From Bacillota bacterium (GTDB lineage Bacteria > Bacillota > Clostridia > Lachnospirales > Lachnospiraceae): a stretch of 64,000 bases of DNA. A program made the position numbers and the translations under genes. This document shows, in pieces, positions 9,173 through 17,545 of this stretch (the first letter of the stretch is position 1; every line of letters starts with the position of its first letter). The notes below the pieces were generated by a model. That model was not told where the DNA came from and ran no database searches. It worked only from the letters and a program-made list of their open reading frames with translations. The DNA lies in assembly GCA_023386815.1 (NCBI GenBank), contig JAEWIZ010000022.1, forward strand, positions 124,001 to 188,000. The letters are read 5' to 3'.

Positions 9173-11245
9173 TTATACGCGAAACAAAAGCGTTGCCGCG
9201 TCCAGTTCTTTTGTGTCCGCTGCCAACCTTTCCACTGTTTTGTTTAGCTGTTGTACCGCAGAAAACTGGTTGTTTGCTGCGGTATTAATCTGTTCCGTGG
9301 CAGCTACAGTTTGCTGGACTACTGCAGAAATATCCGTCATTGCTTGCAAGGTACTATTCTTCGCCTGCTCCATCTCATTAATTTCCAGGGATATTCCCTG
9401 CAGGGTTACAGCTAGATGTTCAACCCCATGATTTATCTCATGAAATACCAGAATGGTCTTTTCCAGAGTCTCATCTTGCTGTTCTACGATCTTTTCAGCG
9501 TTTTTAGCGGATAAAAAGGTAGTATTAGTTCTGCTCTGAATGGTCTGTAGAATATCTCCGATTTTCTTGGATGCCTCCAGAGATTGATCTGCCAGGCTTC
9601 GCACTGCATCTGCCACAACCGCGAAGCCTCTTCCCGCAGTACCGGCTCTGGCTGCTTCAATGGATGCATTCAAAGATAATAGGTTCGTTTGTTCCGCAAT
9701 ATCATAGATCACCTTAAGAATATCAGAAATCGATTGTGACTCTGTTTTCAGTATTTCAATATTTTGAATTACCGAATGAGTAATATCAGTGGTTGCCTGA
9801 GATTTCCGGCTTAATTCCTGAATCAGAAGAATTCCTTCCTCAGAAGTACTCTTCGTGGTCTCTGCAATCATTTCTATTTTGCTGGTGTTATTATTTACGT
9901 TGGTTACCTTATCTGAAAGGATGCTCATTTGTTTGAGGCAGCTCTCCGTATCCGCTGCCTGATGCTCCATTCCTTTCTCAATCTCCTCAATTGCAAGATT
10001 AATTTCCTTCGCCTTTTCGAAAAAGTCTTGTGCAGAACCCTTCACCTCTGTGGAGGAGCCGGTAACATTCATACTGACCCGAGTGATCTTTTCCATTAAC
10101 ATTCTCATACTTTGCAGCATGTGATTCAAATGCTGCGCCAAATAGGACAATTCATCTCTTCGTCTTAAATGAATAATGGAGGTCAAATCGCCTGCTGATG
10201 CCTTTTTAATAACTGATACCATTTGCTTTGTTGCATTTCCGATTCCGGTAGCCATGAATGTACCAATTAATATTGCGATCAAGGAAGCAACGATTACTAA
10301 TAGCATTGTAATTAATTTAATATCATCAGCCTGCTTCGTAATTAATGCTTTTGGAATCAGTCCGCAGATCATAGAACCCGAGGTATCAATTCTGGAATAT
10401 AGAAACAGATAAGCTTCTCCCTGATAATCAATATAATCATAACCCTTGGTGAGAGCCTTTGCTGTTATATCCTTATAAATGGGCAGTGATGAAAAGATCG
10501 TATTCTCTTTGGACAAAGAGTTAATCTCCCGTCCATCCGAAGTTAGAAAGCCACTGATGCTCCCATCCCCCCATTGAAAACTTTGCAGTGTATCTGTTAC
10601 AGCTCCGGGTGTAATATCAATGACTACATACCCCATGACCTCTTTCCCGGACTGCGAAAATCCGCTGGTCTTTTTTATCTTTTGAATAATAGATAAGCTA
10701 TATTTACTGGAATCCGTCTTAAAACTGGAATCCAGATAAGGGTGCTTACCGACCCAGATGTAATCCTGATCTTCGGATAGGAGCTTTCCCTCCTGTGAGG
10801 TCTCAAAACCTGTAAAAATATCCTTCTTTAGAGCTCCTGTCTTCGAAGATATTGCCACACCAAGCTTTGAGAAAATGTGTATATTACTCATGAATCGATC
10901 TGCTGCTAATTTTGCTATAATTGACTTATGTATATTTTTGTAAGAACCATATTCTTTCACGTCCTGCATATTATCATCTGCCGATAATTGGTTTGCTGTT
11001 GCTGCGATTGACTGAAAACCCAAATTGAAATACTTTGCCGTAGCATCTACCGTTTCCTGCATTGCCTTTTCATAATTTGTCACAATACCATAGGATGCCT
11101 TCCGATAGGAAATGATACCAAGTGCTACGATGAATAGAACAGGTATTAAAAAAGCCAGGAAAAGCTTTACCTTAATGCCTCTAAAAAAATTCACTGGAAT
11201 CACACTCGCTTTATTATATTTTGGACAAGTGAATCGGTCTTCCAA
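9173..11245 (-). CDS. Methyl-accepting chemotaxis protein with extracellular sensor domain
   Basis: 690-residue transmembrane chemoreceptor. Order: a short cytoplasmic leader, membrane segment 1 at about 27-47 (VKLFLAFLIPVLFIVALGII), a Cache-like extracellular domain of about 250 residues, membrane segment 2 at about 310-335, a HAMP region (KKASAGDLTSIIHLRRRDEL), and the cytoplasmic coiled coil. The kinase-control hairpin DIAEQTNLLSLNASIEAARA is intact. The start is uncertain: a TTG five bases after the upstream response-regulator stop, with a weak ribosome-binding site, implies translational coupling. The four-base spacing puts a chemoreceptor in the same transcript as a sugar transporter and its two-component regulator. 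The ligand is not determined by sequence; a sugar related to the operon is the natural guess. Confidence 0.9.
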   Translation of the reverse strand: MEDRFTCPKYNKASVIPVNFFRGIKVKLFLAFLIPVLFIVALGIISYRKASYGIVTNYEKAMQETVDATAKYFNLGFQSIAATANQLSADDNMQDVKEYGSYKNIHKSIIAKLAADRFMSNIHIFSKLGVAISSKTGALKKDIFTGFETSQEGKLLSEDQDYIWVGKHPYLDSSFKTDSSKYSLSIIQKIKKTSGFSQSGKEVMGYVVIDITPGAVTDTLQSFQWGDGSISGFLTSDGREINSLSKENTIFSSLPIYKDITAKALTKGYDYIDYQGEAYLFLYSRIDTSGSMICGLIPKALITKQADDIKLITMLLVIVASLIAILIGTFMATGIGNATKQMVSVIKKASAGDLTSIIHLRRRDELSYLAQHLNHMLQSMRMLMEKITRVSMNVTGSSTEVKGSAQDFFEKAKEINLAIEEIEKGMEHQAADTESCLKQMSILSDKVTNVNNNTSKIEMIAETTKSTSEEGILLIQELSRKSQATTDITHSVIQNIEILKTESQSISDILKVIYDIAEQTNLLSLNASIEAARAGTAGRGFAVVADAVRSLADQSLEASKKIGDILQTIQSRTNTTFLSAKNAEKIVEQQDETLEKTILVFHEINHGVEHLAVTLQGISLEINEMEQAKNSTLQAMTDISAVVQQTVAATEQINTAANNQFSAVQQLNKTVERLAADTKELDAATLLFRV

Positions 11246-11249
11246 CTCA

Positions 11250-12038
11250 TCATGTATGTATCTCTATATCCTTTTGTGAAATCGTATTACGATATTCATT
11301 TGCAGATATACCCATGCTCTTTTTGAACACTCTAGAAAAATGAGCCATATCCATGAAGCCTACCTTTTCTGCAATATCACCAATTCTTAAGGAAGGGTCT
11401 CGCAGTAATTTTTGGGCTTCTTTGATACGGATATTGTTAAGTATCTCCGAAAAGTTCTGCCCCAGATGACGGTTTAACAGCTTACTCAAATGCCATTGAC
11501 TCACATAGGTTTTCTCCGCCACTTCGGACAAGGTTATCTTATGAGGGTAATTTTTCTCTATGTATTTAATGGCATTGTTCACGATAAAGTTACTAGCTTC
11601 CGTATCCAGCTTTTCTTCCTCTACCAAAGGTTCTCTTACGTTATCCGTTGGCATTATTCCATGTTCCTTAAGATTTTCTACCATAACCCTAATCGCTTCT
11701 TCGATCTCCTCCAGATTTGAGGGTTTTAGCAAAAACCGAGTAACTCCAAGGTTTACAGCTTTTTGAGCATATTCGAACTTGCGATAACCGGTAAGAATAC
11801 TGATTTCCATTTCCGGGAATTCGGATTTTATCCCTGCAATCATAGATAAACCATCCAAATCAGGCATTGATATATCTGTGATTATTATATGAGGTGAGTG
11901 TGTTCGAATTATCTGTGTACCCTCCACTCCGTCATTTGCACTAGCAGCAATACGGCATTCAAAACGCTCCCAATCAATCATACGGGAAATGCCTTCCACG
12001 ATTATGGGCTCATCATCAATTACAACAACCTTATACAT
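11250..12038 (-). CDS. YesN-type response regulator (REC + AraC helix-turn-helix)
   Basis: 262-residue response regulator. An N-terminal receiver domain has the acidic pair in VVIDDEPIIVEG, the phospho-acceptor Asp in IIITDISMPDLDG (near residue 55) and the conserved Lys in FLLKPSN. After a short linker, an AraC-type DNA-binding domain follows (LSEVAEKTYVSQWHLSKLL and IGDIAEKVGFMDMAHFSRVF). It is shorter than many YesN proteins because the middle linker is brief. The cognate kinase is almost certainly the YesM-type sensor at 15575, at the other side of the transporter genes. It follows the second permease by 39 bases and runs into the chemoreceptor gene. Confidence 0.93.
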   Translation of the reverse strand: MYKVVVIDDEPIIVEGISRMIDWERFECRIAASANDGVEGTQIIRTHSPHIIITDISMPDLDGLSMIAGIKSEFPEMEISILTGYRKFEYAQKAVNLGVTRFLLKPSNLEEIEEAIRVMVENLKEHGIMPTDNVREPLVEEEKLDTEASNFIVNNAIKYIEKNYPHKITLSEVAEKTYVSQWHLSKLLNRHLGQNFSEILNNIRIKEAQKLLRDPSLRIGDIAEKVGFMDMAHFSRVFKKSMGISANEYRNTISQKDIEIHT

Positions 12039-12077
12039 AATCCACCCCTAATTTTCTCTCCAAACTTTAACTTAATT

Positions 12078-12923
12078 CTATCCTTTGATAGCTCCGGCTG
12101 TCAAACCCTTAATAATATTCTTCTGCAAAAAGATGTAGACAATTAAAACTGGAATAATAATGATTGCTATGGAAGCCGCCATCAAGCCATAGTCCGTACC
12201 GTACCTGGAGCTGATTTCATTTAACAAAGCACAGATTGGATATTTGGTTCTTCTGCGAATCATTATGAGCTGAGTAAATAAATCATTGTAAGACCAAAGG
12301 AAGCAGAAAATTGCAACAGTTGCCAGGGAGGGCTTACAAAGAGGAACAATGATTCTTGTGAAAACCTGTCTTACATTTGCTCCCTCCATATAGGCTGCTT
12401 CTTCCATTTCAATAGGAAGATCCCTCATATAGCCTATCATAACGACAGCGGCGAAGCTTAAATTTCCGGCAATCTGCGGCAGAATTACTGAGATCGATTT
12501 GTTTAGCAGATTAAAGCCCGACATCATTTTAAATACCGGAATAATTGTTGAGAACACCGGAAACATAAGACTTGCCATAATTAAGGATATGACGAATTCT
12601 TTTCCCCGAAACTGATATCGTGTCAAGGCAAAAGCCATCATGCTGGCAAGTATCATTACTCCAATGGTAACACTTCCTGAAATAATAAGACTATTCTTAT
12701 ATGCCTCAAGGATATTTAAATTATCAAAGGCGTTCAAATAATTATCCCAGGTAAATTGTATTGGCAGCGCGAAGGAAGTATTCACTACTTCTCTAGATGG
12801 CTTAAAGGAATTATTGATAATCCATACAAAAGGGAAAACAGTTGTTAATCCCCAGAGGATTAGACAAATATATATAATAATATCAGATACTTTTATTTTC
12901 TTTCTAGTCTTTTTACCAGACAT
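12078..12923 (-). CDS. Carbohydrate ABC transporter permease, MalG/UgpE type
   Basis: 281-residue inner-membrane permease of a CUT1 importer, about six membrane segments starting with IIIYICLILWGLTTVFPFVW. The coupling loop is EEAAYMEGANVRQVF, around residue 185. It ends in QKNIIKGLTAGAIKG, the usual MalG-like C-terminus. GGAGG precedes the ATG. It follows the partner permease by 26 bases, and the response regulator follows it by 39 bases. Confidence 0.9.
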   Translation of the reverse strand: MSGKKTRKKIKVSDIIIYICLILWGLTTVFPFVWIINNSFKPSREVVNTSFALPIQFTWDNYLNAFDNLNILEAYKNSLIISGSVTIGVMILASMMAFALTRYQFRGKEFVISLIMASLMFPVFSTIIPVFKMMSGFNLLNKSISVILPQIAGNLSFAAVVMIGYMRDLPIEMEEAAYMEGANVRQVFTRIIVPLCKPSLATVAIFCFLWSYNDLFTQLIMIRRRTKYPICALLNEISSRYGTDYGLMAASIAIIIIPVLIVYIFLQKNIIKGLTAGAIKG

Positions 12924-12949
12924 CGTTACCTCCGTTCCACTACTAATTG

Positions 12950-13831
12950 TTATAAATTTGCCTCTGGTCTCATGATCTTTGAAACCACCTTTGATATAAT
13001 CACTCCCATAATAACAATCAGAAAAGCAATCGTTGAACCGTAGTCGATATTACCAATGGTAAAGGTCTGTTCATACATATAGGTTCCCAAAAAGTGAGTA
13101 GTTCCTTGTGGTGCTCCCTTCGGTACTATTACCCAGGGTAAGTCAAATACCTTTAACGCACCTGTGACAGCCAAGGTAACACAGGTAGTCATTGCACCTC
13201 GAATGAGTGGAATTGTGATGTAAAATACCTGTTTAAATTTTGTACATCCGTCAATTGCGGCGGCTTCATAAATGTCATCTGAGATGGCATTTAAGCCAGT
13301 CAGAATAATTACAAAATAAAAGCCAACATAGCTCCAGATAATTGGTACTGATACCATTTTGAATGCATTTTCAACGGAAAGCCAGTTGACTGCAGGAACC
13401 CCGAGAACTTTCATTAGCTGATTCAGCATTCCGCCCTTATAATTATAAAATAGTTGAAATAATAGACCTATGGCAGTTGCAGAAATAACAATCGGGAAAA
13501 AATATATTGTTCTAAAAATATGCTGTCCCTTTCGAATCAGGCTAACCAGAACAGCAAGCACAAATGCTATTCCAACCTGAAATACCACTGCCAAAATCAT
13601 CATCTTTAAGGAGTTAAAGACTGAAATTTTTATTTTAGGGTCACTAAAAAGCTTCTTATAATTATCAAATGCAAGAAATGTCCATTCCTGTCCCGGCAAT
13701 CTTATCACTGATTTCATGTCATAAAAGCTGTTAACAATATTCTCAAGAAATGGTTCAAATAAGAATATCAACATCAATAGCATGCCTGGTATCAGAAATA
13801 TAAGTAAAGGTAATTTTTTCTTATAAAGCAT
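12950..13831 (-). CDS. Carbohydrate ABC transporter permease, MalF/UgpA type
   Basis: 293-residue inner-membrane permease with about six membrane segments; the first is LPLLIFLIPGMLLMLIFLFE. The coupling loop reads DDIYEAAAIDGCTKFKQVFY, near residue 200. It is the first permease after the binding-protein gene and the pair with the 281-residue permease is standard for CUT1 importers. About 158 bases including a G/C-rich hairpin separate it from the binding-protein stop. No ATPase is encoded nearby. Confidence 0.9.
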   Translation of the reverse strand: MLYKKKLPLLIFLIPGMLLMLIFLFEPFLENIVNSFYDMKSVIRLPGQEWTFLAFDNYKKLFSDPKIKISVFNSLKMMILAVVFQVGIAFVLAVLVSLIRKGQHIFRTIYFFPIVISATAIGLLFQLFYNYKGGMLNQLMKVLGVPAVNWLSVENAFKMVSVPIIWSYVGFYFVIILTGLNAISDDIYEAAAIDGCTKFKQVFYITIPLIRGAMTTCVTLAVTGALKVFDLPWVIVPKGAPQGTTHFLGTYMYEQTFTIGNIDYGSTIAFLIVIMGVIISKVVSKIMRPEANL

Positions 13832-13949
13832 AATTTTCTCGCCCTTCCTATATTCGTGATAAGTGAAGCTGTGTACAGCCTCCTATTTCTAAACCTATCA
13901 CAAAGAAATTTACACCGCTTTGGCGTACGTCAGCTCATCTTATATAATT

Positions 13950-13978
13950 AGGAGAGGGCCGGTGAAGACCCCCTCCCT
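13950..13978 (-). terminator. Intra-operon hairpin after the solute-binding protein gene
   Basis: Arms at 13950-13958 and 13971-13978 pair over eight base pairs with one bulge, 11 bases after the binding-protein stop. It is the most G/C-rich hairpin in this locus but is followed by TAATTATA rather than a U-run. That fits a partial terminator or 3'-end stabiliser that gives more binding protein than permease. Confidence 0.5.
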
Positions 13979-13989
13979 GATAAATCTAA

Positions 13990-15333
13990 CTATTTTGCAT
14001 TAATTGATAATACTTCATCCAATAAATCCTTGGAGGATTTCGCACCGGTGGATACATCAACGATACCTGCAACTAAAGTGTTGTAAGCTTCCTGGCTGAT
14101 TCGGGAATCTGTAGGAGCGCTGATGCTGGTAGCTGCCTGGCTGTAATCCATACCGGAAATACCAAGTGGTGTCATGTTATCAACTGCCTTAACTGTTGTT
14201 GCTGCCTGGCCGTTACCGTTCCAGTATATCTGAACAGAAGCTGAGCTGGTATGAGTCATAACAAATTTAACAGCTGCATCTCTCTTGTCCGGATCTTCCC
14301 ATGCTTTCTTTGTAATATAGAAACCGGAAGAAATACCACCAACCATGCTGCCTGCCTGAGCCTTACCACCTGCAATTACAGGGAAGGTTACTAATACAGT
14401 GTTATCCTGATCCGGAATACCACCAAGATACCAGGAGCCATCTAACTGCATAGCAGCTTCTTTATTCTTAAACATTTCGCCAGCGAAATCATTATCGATG
14501 GTATCTGTATCAACCGGGAATGCGCCCAGATCTCTTAATGTCTTGAACATATCAAGACCTTTGCACCAATCCTCTGGAGCTGAAGTTGGAACAGTTTTGT
14601 ATCCATCTGCACCAGCTGCAGAAAGCATTAAGAACTCGATCCAGTAATGAGGAACATTATTTAAGGAAACAGCGATCGGAACGATATCGTTCTGCTTAAA
14701 TACTTCGATTGCCTTTAACATCTTATCCCAATCAGTAGGAAGCTCTAAGCCATATTTATCAAATAAGTCCTTGTTACAGAATAAACCTTCCCAATATCCA
14801 GTGGTAGGAACTGCTCTTTGAACGCCGTCAGGATTAGCTGCTGCTGCAAGTGCAGAATCAAGTGTGTCACCTGCATATTCAGGATATTCCGCTTTAATCT
14901 CTTCAACAGTAACAAATTTATCTGCTGCTAAAACGTCACTTGCATTTGCATCGGTAAAATATTGGATTACATCCGGTTCATTTCCTACTGCAAAATCTGC
15001 TGCTATCTTAGTCTTCCAGTCCTGGTCAGCTGATTGTGAATCATCTTCAATCGTTATGTAAGGGTAATCTGTCATGAACTGTTCATTAATTGCTTGATAG
15101 TTTCCTGCATTCGCATCTGTTCCGCCATACATGGATACGGTCATCAGGGTTACAGGGTTTTTAGCTTCTGCTTCTGTTGGAGCTACATCCGTACTCGGTG
15201 CCTCGGTAACTGCTGGGTCTTCTGTCTGACTTGTCTCTGTGCTATTTGCTGCTGGCTTGTTGCCACAAGCTGTTAAGGATAGCATCAAAGCAAATACAAC
15301 GATAACGGATAATACTTGTTTCAATTTTTTCAT
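13990..15333 (-). CDS. Extracellular sugar-binding lipoprotein of a CUT1 importer
   Basis: 447-residue lipoprotein. MKKLKQVLSVIVVFALMLSLTAC is a lipoprotein signal with Cys near residue 22, followed by a Thr/Glu/Ala-rich linker. The rest matches type-1 sugar-binding proteins: EPDVIQYFTDANASDVLA, LFCNKDLFDKYGLELPTDW, and the late KEAAMQLDGSWYLGGI. The start at 15333 has a strong AAGGAGG; an upstream in-frame ATG 15 codons earlier would destroy the signal peptide. From the surrounding genes the ligand is inferred to be an N-acetylglucosamine disaccharide or related oligosaccharide. This is context, not sequence evidence. Confidence 0.9.
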   Translation of the reverse strand: MKKLKQVLSVIVVFALMLSLTACGNKPAANSTETSQTEDPAVTEAPSTDVAPTEAEAKNPVTLMTVSMYGGTDANAGNYQAINEQFMTDYPYITIEDDSQSADQDWKTKIAADFAVGNEPDVIQYFTDANASDVLAADKFVTVEEIKAEYPEYAGDTLDSALAAAANPDGVQRAVPTTGYWEGLFCNKDLFDKYGLELPTDWDKMLKAIEVFKQNDIVPIAVSLNNVPHYWIEFLMLSAAGADGYKTVPTSAPEDWCKGLDMFKTLRDLGAFPVDTDTIDNDFAGEMFKNKEAAMQLDGSWYLGGIPDQDNTVLVTFPVIAGGKAQAGSMVGGISSGFYITKKAWEDPDKRDAAVKFVMTHTSSASVQIYWNGNGQAATTVKAVDNMTPLGISGMDYSQAATSISAPTDSRISQEAYNTLVAGIVDVSTGAKSSKDLLDEVLSINAK

Positions 15334-15401
15334 AAAATGAATCCTCCTTAAAATATAATATGTTCTCAAAAGAGACATCCCATTTCTTTTGGTACACTTA
15401 T

Positions 15402-15407
15402 ATTATA
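15402..15407 (-). promoter_or_regulatory. -10 element of the sugar-binding protein promoter
   Basis: Minus-strand TATAAT at 15407-15402 lies about 70 bases before the start codon. No consensus -35 is at 16-18 bases upstream, so activation by the neighbouring response regulator is plausible. Confidence 0.4.
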
Positions 15408-15459
15408 GTTGCATTATTACTAAATTGCTTTAACCCAACTTGATATTATTTGTTTAATC

Positions 15460-15477
15460 TTGCCATTCTAATGGCAA
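15460..15477 (-). promoter_or_regulatory. Inverted repeat upstream of the sugar-binding protein promoter
   Basis: A perfect 7-bp inverted repeat (TTGCCAT, four-base gap, ATGGCAA) is centred about 63 bases before the -10. It lacks a U-run on either strand, so it looks more like a binding site than a terminator. A site for the YesN-type regulator is possible. Confidence 0.35.
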
Positions 15478-15574
15478 AATAAGCCAAATTAGTTGTCAAT
15501 TATTTTTATCCCCACGAATTCATATGATTCGACACTCATATCTGTTAATTCAATTCTCTTTCTTACAGATGCTT

Positions 15575-17398
15575 TCAGCTTCTCTCGTCCGTCCTATTCC
15601 AAATCAAATTTGGTTTTTTGGTGTCAGAGGCATCAGGATCAAATTCTAAGGGCAGGGTTATTGTTGATGCAGTTTCACCTGACCCAATTGGCTGAATCGT
15701 CAGGCCATATTCTTCGCCGTAAATAAGCTTAATTCTTTCATTTACATTATAGATTCCTAGTGATTCATGCTTCGATTTCTCTTCCAGATTCTGTTTTCCG
15801 TCAAGGATACGTTGAACTCTTTTTCTATCTTCTTCTGTCATATCTTTACCGGTATTAATAATCTGAAGAAGGGCACGATCCTCATCCTTAAAGATTTTAA
15901 TGCGAATGGCACCACTTTTAACTGTTTCTACTCCATGCACAACAGCATTTTCAATCAAGGGCTGAAGGATCAGCTGCGGAACCTGAATCTGAAGCATGGT
16001 CTCATCCACATCCTTTTCAATCACTAAGCGTTTTCCAAAACGCATGGATATAATATAGCAATAGGCATCTACACAGCGCAGCTCCTCCGCAAGGTTAATC
16101 ATCTTTTTATTGGAACGATCCATGCTATAGTTTAATAAGGTTCCCAAAGCCTCAATCATTTTGGAAACTGTAATGTCCCCTGCCATTCGTGCCTGCCAGT
16201 TCATCATTTCCAGAGTGTTATTGAGAAAATGCGGATTAATCTGCGATTGCAGAGCAATAATTTTAGCATCCTTTCTAGCTAATTTCTCACTATAGGCATA
16301 ATCAAAGAGGTATTTAATCTCGGAGGACATCTGGTTAAAGGAAACCTGCAGCACATCAAATTCTCTATTCGGCATGGGTTCTCCTGCAATTTGCATACCG
16401 ATATCACCTTTTTCCAGCGTCCTTGCAGCATCAATCATTCTACCCATTGGTCTGGAAATATGATGAGAAACAAAATAAAGCATGTAGATAAAGATAGGTA
16501 TACAGATAAGCATGATGATAAGCATTACAGCATAAAGGCGGTTTAGCTCAGAATAGATCACATTTTCATCTGCAACAAGGATTGCTCCAAAATGGAAATC
16601 ATCGAATTTCTGCTGGTAGATTAAACCGGTATAGATTTGTTCCTCCACCCTCAATACCTTACGGTTTACCTGCGTAGAATAATAGGAGGATACCTTCCTT
16701 AGGATGCTGCTCTGCTCCTCCTGCAATAGCTGTTTATTATATGAGATTAAAGATTCATTGTCATTGATGTAAAAGGCTAATTCATAATTTCGATTTAAGG
16801 AGATACCATCAATTAACTTATCCTTATCCAGCTCCAAAATCAAGGTTCCAAACTTTGTGTAATTACGTAAGGTATAAAGATTTCTTATGACATAGATCCT
16901 TCCATTAATAACTCTCACCTGTGCATCAGAGGTATTCTGTAAGGATATCTTATGTGCTTCTTTAGCTACCTCATTCTTATAGATATCAATATAATTATTC
17001 TTCTTTTGTTTTGTGTAATAAATCCGATCCGGCTCCTCCGTCAAATAAAAAACGGCAATTTCAAAACGATTATTATTATAGAATTTACTGGTTAAGTTAC
17101 CGGTTATCTCCCGGTATAATTCCGTTCTTGTAAAATATCCCTTCTGATATTTCTGCCAGGCTTTCTCAATGATCTGTTCATAGGAGGTGTTTTTTGAAGC
17201 ATCAATCGCCTCCTCAATTCGCTGTGCATTAAAAAAGGTGAAGTTCTTCAAGCTCTCTTCCATCAAAACTGTGGTTTTCTCAATGATATCATTGCGATAA
17301 GATAAGGTCATAAAGGAATAGATTGATAGAACCGGAAGCATCCAGAATGCTACCACCATGAACAATAGACGTCTTCGTAAAGAAACCTGTTTTCTCAT
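15575..17398 (-). CDS. YesM-type sensor histidine kinase
   Basis: 607-residue membrane sensor kinase. Membrane segment 1 is at about 10-30 (LLFMVVAFWMLPVLSIYSFM). An extracellular sensor domain of about 250 residues follows, then membrane segment 2 at about 290-312 (MLIIMLICIPIFIYMLYFVS) and a HAMP domain. The YesM-class H-box is SQINPHFLNNTLEMMNW, and the ATP-binding domain has PLIENAVVHGVE and LGIYNVNERIKLIYG. Separate extracellular and HisKA-type domains of this sort are typical of carbohydrate-sensing kinases next to CUT1 importers. The partner is the response regulator at 11250. The ATG has a GGGGGGA site; a weak promoter lies upstream, and about 240 bases separate it from the binding-protein gene. 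Confidence 0.92.
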   Translation of the reverse strand: MRKQVSLRRRLLFMVVAFWMLPVLSIYSFMTLSYRNDIIEKTTVLMEESLKNFTFFNAQRIEEAIDASKNTSYEQIIEKAWQKYQKGYFTRTELYREITGNLTSKFYNNNRFEIAVFYLTEEPDRIYYTKQKKNNYIDIYKNEVAKEAHKISLQNTSDAQVRVINGRIYVIRNLYTLRNYTKFGTLILELDKDKLIDGISLNRNYELAFYINDNESLISYNKQLLQEEQSSILRKVSSYYSTQVNRKVLRVEEQIYTGLIYQQKFDDFHFGAILVADENVIYSELNRLYAVMLIIMLICIPIFIYMLYFVSHHISRPMGRMIDAARTLEKGDIGMQIAGEPMPNREFDVLQVSFNQMSSEIKYLFDYAYSEKLARKDAKIIALQSQINPHFLNNTLEMMNWQARMAGDITVSKMIEALGTLLNYSMDRSNKKMINLAEELRCVDAYCYIISMRFGKRLVIEKDVDETMLQIQVPQLILQPLIENAVVHGVETVKSGAIRIKIFKDEDRALLQIINTGKDMTEEDRKRVQRILDGKQNLEEKSKHESLGIYNVNERIKLIYGEEYGLTIQPIGSGETASTITLPLEFDPDASDTKKPNLIWNRTDERS

Positions 17399-17444
17399 AA
17401 ATCCCCCCGTAAAATTCCTGCCGTTTTTATTCTTACTTTAAAAT

Positions 17445-17473
17445 ACTATATAAAATAGCCACTTATCGTTAAA
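17445..17473 (-). promoter_or_regulatory. Possible promoter of the YesM-type kinase gene
   Basis: Minus-strand TTTAAC (17473-17468), 17 bases, TATAGT (17450-17445). It directly follows the terminator hairpin of the upstream operon, whose tail overlaps the -35. Confidence 0.4.
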
Positions 17474-17500
17474 ATGGGTTATCTGTATCAGATAACCCAT
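17468..17500 (-). terminator. Terminator of the chbP-mutase operon
   Basis: A perfect 12-bp hairpin with a three-base loop (17474-17485 and 17489-17500) is followed by TTTTAAC on the minus strand, 46 bases after the phosphohexomutase stop. Confidence 0.85.
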
Positions 17501-17545
17501 CTTCATTCTTTACTTATATTAACATATTTGTTGAAAAAATTCTAT

